Origin: Blasia pusilla
Taxonomy: Eukaryota; Marchantiophyta; Marchantiopsida; Blasiales
Direction: 5' to 3'
Length of the DNA: 64,000 nt
Assembly (NCBI GenBank): GCA_050084515.1
Contig: CM114275.1
Span: 10,664,001 to 10,728,000 of the forward strand
The notes under the pieces are model-generated. The model was given only the letters and a program-made list of their open reading frames with translations. It searched no databases and was not told the DNA's origin. A program made the position numbers and the translations under genes. Numbering within the stretch: the stretch's first letter is position 1; each line of letters starts with the position of its first letter. Shown here in pieces: positions 58,769 to 64,000 of this stretch.

Positions 58769-60658
58769 ATGGCGATTCAGGCTCATGAGAAGGAGGATGG
58801 GAAGTTCGTCGTGCAAGAGCCTCCAGAGGGCCCTTTCGACCGAGAAGCGCTGCAGTGGCAGTCCCATGCTGCGTATATTCCGTACCACCGAGTGCGGGAC
58901 TTCATATGTGGAGAGGAGAACAACAAGAGGTTCCCAACAAAGTTCTACCGGTGCAAAAAGTATGACCCTGTGCATGGCAGCCCCAAGCGCAAAGGGGAGG
59001 GAGAACCGTACGTGGAGAGAATCTGGTGAGCTGCATGGATCATTTGGGTGCTTCCTCTGCTCTGCTATGCAGTGAGTTGTCGCAGCTTACGTTGTCGTAG
59101 TTTCTTTTTCCGCTGGCCTTACTCGTTTACGTGTATAGAATCAGATCAAGAAAGCTGTCTACTTTCTTCCAGTGAAGGACCTGATTTGAATCGAAATGTT
59201 ACTTTTTTGGTTTTGATTTTGATTTCGTGCAGTTACCATTGTTCTTATGGACCTGATCATGGCACGAAAAGAAAGAAGGGAGGAGATACAAGGGGAGAGG
59301 AAGATGGTGGTGGTGGGAATCAGCGAGAAGGTTCACATGATGGCTCTTTCCAGGGTGACGAAAGGGATATCGATAGCAAGAAATTGAGGAAAAAAGGTTT
59401 TAAAAGGCTAGGGTGCTTGTGCAATTTTGAGGTTCGGAGAGTTAATACACATCCGGCCGTGGCTCGCCTGTTTTACGAGTGTGTTGAACATGTAAACTCT
59501 GAAGGGGGCCTTTGTCATGGGACCATTGAAACCAGTTCCACCACCAGAGAAACCTGTGTAATAGGTTTCAGTGGACAGGAATTGTCGGTTGCTAGAGAGC
59601 CAAGTCCTGGATCTGTTGAGGTGATGACTCCAAAAGTAGTAGAGGCCATTACACAGATCAGATCAGAGTTGCCTGGTTACACTTCAACATTTGAAGAGAT
59701 CTTGAAAATTGAGACTCGAATCAAGACCATGTTGTATAAGCATCCACCTTTACTGGTTGATTACTGCTCACTTTTGGATGTGCTGGAGGAGAATCTGAAG
59801 AAAGCCCTTGCAAGCAAAGAAGTAGCAGCAGCTGCTGTGCAAGATCGGCCAATTGGTATTGCCAGTTCTGGATTTGGTACTGCCAGTTCTGGATTTGGTA
59901 TTGCCAGTTCTGGATTTGGTGTCAATGTGAAGGAAGTGCTCGAAGGGAACCAGGCTTTGACTTCCATTCAGTATCCTCCAGCGCCACCAATAAGATATTC
60001 AAGTCCAGGATCCGGGGTTGATTGGTTGAAGCTTCTAGCCAGAACCCAAGGATCAGGGCCGATCCCCCTTCCTCCTCCACCTCCTTTGAAAGATGGCATG
60101 CAATCTGCTTTTGATTGGAAGAAAATTGCAGTAGGCCAAAGTGTAGCATCCATCTATATTCCACCTGCCCCCCCTGTGAAAGAAAATGCAGGTGGTTTTG
60201 ACTGGAAGAAAGCTTTAGCACAAGCTCAAACTCCAGCACCTGGACATAATCCCCAAAATCCCCCTTTCAGTGGGAATTCAGGTTTCTTATCCGGCTGGAA
60301 GCAAGCCCTTGAAGGACACCAAAGCTCATCAACCATCCACATACCTCCCGCACCAGTTTTGCGGTACAATCCGACAACTGCAATCGATTGGAGACAAGCG
60401 CTAGAGATTGGTCGAAGTTCCGGCCGCCGGGCAGCAGAAACATCTCAAGATCAGATTCCGGTGCATGCTTCAACTTCCAAGAGACACCGATCTTCCAATC
60501 CTGCAAATGGTCAGGGACATGGGAGTTCTGATTTTACAGTTCAACACGAGTTTCTGCACCGCCCCAGAGTAATACAATCCGAGAGGGTTCCTACACAAAA
60601 GGGTCAGTCTGATAACGAAGATCTCAGAGATACAAGTGAAGACACTACTTCTGGCTGA
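58769..60658 (+). CDS. Plant protein with Cys/His-rich N-terminus and six DWKxAL/PPAPP repeats
   Basis: Two coding exons are clear: up to 59025 and 59233-60658. They join inside a Cys codon to give ERICYHCSYGPDHG. The first Met in frame is 58769 (MAIQAHEKEDGK); the frame is open upstream, so an earlier start or first exon is possible. The N-terminal ~180 residues contain regularly placed Cys and His (FYRCKKYDPVHG, CYHCSYGPDHG, LGCLCNFEVRRV, THPAVARLFYECVEHVN, LCHG), like the zinc-binding folds of FAR1/WRKY-GCM-type plant proteins; KRKK and KKLRKKGFKR suggest nuclear location. After a helical middle come three SSGFG units, then six ~30-residue repeats built on (F/V/I)DWKKAL and PPAPP. The C-terminus is polar. 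About 560 residues. I do not recognise a named family; DNA- or chromatin-related function is inference. Confidence 0.75.
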
Positions 60659-63600
60659 ACTGCTGCCTCTTACTTCTTTCGGCAATGACTCTCTACTCGC
60701 AAAGCTTGAGTACTGTCTCCCAGGAAGGACAATATCATTAGATTTTCCATGCCAGAGACCCAGGTAATACACACTGGGTTATGAAGTTTTCCAGAGCCTT
60801 TGAACTGTGGAAAGTGCCATCATGAACTGATGGTTGCCAATCTTGTATGTATCATGTCTGTTTACAAGCCAAATCAACCATATCAAGGTAAAACTGCAGG
60901 TTGTGATGGTTGCTGGTCTCTTCTCCAGATAAGAGGTCATCACTATGTATCACATCTGTCCACAGTAAATTCCCGGCATGAAGGTAGATTTGCAGGTCTG
61001 AACGCCTGGTGGACTGACAATCGCTTGAGTGCATCCAATATGCTGTGATCCATTTGGTGTCTGGTCGATAGATTGTCGAGATGCGCCATAAGAAGAATGG
61101 TGGCGGATAAGAAGCGCCCAGTGGACAAGATTTCTACAGGTAGCTCTACAGCCTTTGAAACATCGTAGTTTTTCTGAGATTTCACTCATTAAGTAGTTCC
61201 TTTTGTAGCCTTTCTTCTCTGGTTGGGCAGTGCCAGGGACTGGGATGGGTGCGAGGGAGGAAGAAGTGCAGAAAGGACAATATGAAAGAAGGGAGACATA
61301 TATAGTGTGAGTGCTGACCACACAGAGTGTTGATGCAGAGCTTCCAGGTATCAACCAAGAAGCTCTTGAAACTAACACTATCTGCCTTAACTGCCTGGGA
61401 TCCCCAATAATGTTACCCACCTGTGCAACACCAGATGTGGGCTGTAAATCTGGTCTACTGAACATGATGTTCTGGTCTGTCTACTGAACATGATGTTCAG
61501 TAGACCAGATGCCAGCTTAGCAATTTCAGCGGTTGTACCTCTTTGAGTTGTAAATTTCTCTCCAGTGTAGAGAGGTAAGGGATCAAGATTAGTCACAAAA
61601 CTGCAAGAAAAAGGAGCTTCTCGTTTCCTCATTTCGTTGACATTCAAGCTTTGACTAGTGCTTGAGAAAAAATCCATCAAAAAGGATGCATGGGATGACG
61701 AGGTTGATATTTTTTTCACCAAATCTGAAGGTCTGCCAACAAAAGTCCAGAGAGCTGACAAAGTAAGTTAGGCTAAGTTAGTTCTTAAGCTGCGTTTACG
61801 ATTTAACCCCGTTCACACTTGCAGAGATCGCAAGGAAGAATAGGAGAACATTCAATGGATGCAGAATTGCTCGTGATCATCTTGGGGTGGAAGACAGCAA
61901 ACAACGCGTTCTCATCCAAGTAAGGATCAACTAGGGTTCTGTGGATTCTCTTACTTCTCCTATCACTGTTAGGTACCTATGTGGTGTTAGTCCTCGTAAG
62001 AATATCTTGTGAAAGCTTCATAATTTGGTTTGAACAATGATGACGAACAGCCAAAACTGCTTTCTGGGAGCCAAGTGAAGGTGTGCATAGCTTTGGTTTA
62101 CTCATTATGCATAAGAGCTCTCAACCCTTACACCCTTTTAGTGAAAATCTCTGACTCTATGGAACTTCAGTTGTGATAGCAACGGCTTGTCTTATCTGAA
62201 GAGTTAGGGAGCTGTGCTCCAAAGTTGAACTGGAACCTGATACAGGTGATTAAATTATAGAAGGTGCTCTCAAGTATTCAAATGAAAACACATGCAGAAT
62301 CTTCAACATTGCTGAATGAGAGACTTAGTTTCTGAGGTTTAGTTAAAGGCTTAATTTCAGCATGTGCTATACTAGGAGTTACTATGTTTCTGAGTTCTAC
62401 TTTGAGGCTAACTTCCAATGTGGGCTCAATCAGAGAGCTTCAGTTTCCAAGTTCTTATTCGAGGACTCTTCTGTGACAAGTTCATTTACATTCAAGGATA
62501 GCGGTTGCTACAACCTCACTCAGAAATCAAGTAAGCTGCAATGTGAGATGGCTGAATTGTTTTTTATGTCTTTTCCCAAAGACATAAAAACTCCTAGTAT
62601 ACCACATGCTAAAACATTTGAGAGCTAGGAAAGTTATTTTACTTAGCTAATGTGCTCATCAGGATGGTCAATTAGTCTTTCCTCATTTGTCTCACGTCAA
62701 AATCCCCCCAAGCAAGTGAGGGTGTTTTGCAGATGGTACAACATTCTTTTGTTGCCCATGTCCAATGCCATCTTATGTTTGAACTTGCTTGCAAGATTGC
62801 AGATATCTCCAAAGGACCATGGTGGATTTGTTAAGGCTGTGATGGTCGAGGTTAGTCCATTGTCCAAGGGCTATATGACATTATCACTACTACTGAATGT
62901 GTGTAGTGCATTAAGGAACTCTTGTGCACGGCGATCCAAACAGCAATAGGATACCATGTCAAGAGATGGGAAAATCCATGAAGAAAGGAACGACACTCAG
63001 CAGCGGAGTGAAAGTGTGGCCATAATCCGAGTGATGAGAAAATCAGCTAAATCCTTTGAGAACTGAAAATCCCCTATGAATTAAAGATGATGGGAGGACT
63101 CTATTTCCATTCAGAAAAGAGAAGGAAAGGGTGGATTAAGAAAGTCTAACCAGAATGTAAAGAAAAGGGCTAGATTCAAAGTCATAGGTCTGAGTCTGAT
63201 GTCATAATCCAGTATAGTCCGAGGAAAGGGAGAACTACTCATTAAGTTATTTCACCTAGATGGAATTTGTATTTGTGATAGAAAACCTACTACTGGAGTT
63301 TAGGTCTCTTCACAAGCCAAGATTTCTGCACTGTCTGCGCGCAGATTTCTGCACCTTTTTGCGTGTTCTTGGCCGCATGGTTGTGGCAATGTCATTGTGA
63401 AGCTGAACTTCCACAAACTGATCACTGACGAGTTGCTAAGACGCTCTGCGTAAATTTTTGGCAGAAGGTAGCCAGTTGACTACTAATATGCGCAGTGATG
63501 TTTTTTTTTGTACAATAGCAGAAAGTATACCTTTGTGATGCATGCATAGGCTTTCCGGTCCATGTGGACTGAAGGTAAATTATGTGCCATGCTCTGGTTT

Positions 63601-64000
63601 GCGTGAGGGCATACTTTGATGGAAGTGAGTCCCTCCCGGACGCCCCTTAGAATCACTCATATTGATGGCAGATGATTTGCTGTAGTGGATGCCATTTCTG
63701 GCAATTTGCTGGGTTGTGTGATTGGCATCAAGTAGTTCTCCACTCATGCCTACTTGTCACAAGATCATTTGTACATGCTTGCGAGCTAAGAGAGATTGCT
63801 TATGAAGATTCTCCCCTGAAAGCTCTTATCAATTGTGACTTGCTCAATGAGCCACACTTGTATGCAGTGATGACAATTTCCACTTGTACTCCCAATGTCT
63901 AGAATTCTAAGTATGTGGTTGATCATGTCAAGTGTACTAAATCTCTTCACAACTTCCATCAAACTTTGGAGAACTAGCATGAATCCAAATGTCTTACTTG
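60659..64000. other. No confident gene; possible exon fragments
   Basis: Presumed 3' UTR of the repeat-protein gene, then DNA with scattered open frames. A minus frame at 61761-61387 and a plus exon-like segment at 61825-61919 look better than chance but cannot be linked to a gene. From 62 to 64 kb I see nothing supportable. Confidence 0.35.
61450..61507. repeat. Inverted repeat with nested direct repeats
   Basis: A roughly 22-bp arm (CTGGTCTACTGAACATGATG...) at 61450 is repeated in inverse at the right end (to 61507). GTCTACTGAACATGATGTTC also occurs twice in direct orientation (61453 and 61479). The DNA could form a strong hairpin. Confidence 0.8.

Noticed and set aside
60950-61465. 171-codon minus-strand frame
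   Set aside because: No domain, overlaps the likely 3' UTR and the hairpin; no splice support.
1-64000. CRISPR arrays, operons, riboswitches and prokaryotic signals
   Set aside because: None expected or seen; the window is plant nuclear DNA with spliced genes.

Overview
This is a nuclear segment of a land plant. The evidence is GT-AG spliced genes on both strands, chloroplast transit peptides, plant-only photosynthesis proteins, telo-boxes, and Helitron, MULE and Ty3 debris. The lineage cannot be fixed by eye. Very long exons in the splicing-helicase gene and CT/GTCT microsatellites next to genes are compatible with a bryophyte or other seed-free plant, but that is a weak inference. Exon models below come from splice-site inspection plus reading-frame and family continuity; no transcript evidence was available. 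| Layout. 0-2.3 kb: 3' part of an RlmN-type radical SAM RNA methyltransferase gene (+). 3.8-6.1 kb: complete LQY1-like thylakoid zinc-finger gene (+), five exons. 7.1-8.6 kb: complete thioredoxin-like 3-3 gene (-), three exons with a 26-nt middle exon. 12.2-19.2 kb: complete BRR2 (U5 snRNP 200-kDa helicase) gene (-), three exons, about 2177 aa. 19.2-32.3 kb: transposon-rich, AT-rich land with a SANT/trihelix-like pseudogene, a Helitron with both termini, a mini-Helitron, an inverted Helitron copy, a MITE and a block of interspersed short repeats. 32.8-34.6 kb: complete RIQ1/RIQ2-like (DUF1118) thylakoid membrane protein gene (+). 36.3-38.4 kb: pectin methylesterase gene (-), whose signal-peptide frame and catalytic frame do not join cleanly. 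44.2-53.9 kb: decayed Ty3 elements on both strands, a MULE transposase remnant and a second Helitron remnant. 58.8-60.7 kb: a plant gene (+) with a Cys/His-rich N-terminal region and a six-fold repeat I could not assign to a named family. 60.7-64 kb: no confident gene. | The genes do not form an operon-like system. LQY1 and RIQ both act on photosystem II and the thylakoid, and sit about 27 kb apart with unrelated genes and transposons between. I found no evidence of a wholly new system. The best leads are the repeat protein at 58.8-60.7 kb, the Helitron family with recognisable ends, and the pectinesterase frame break.
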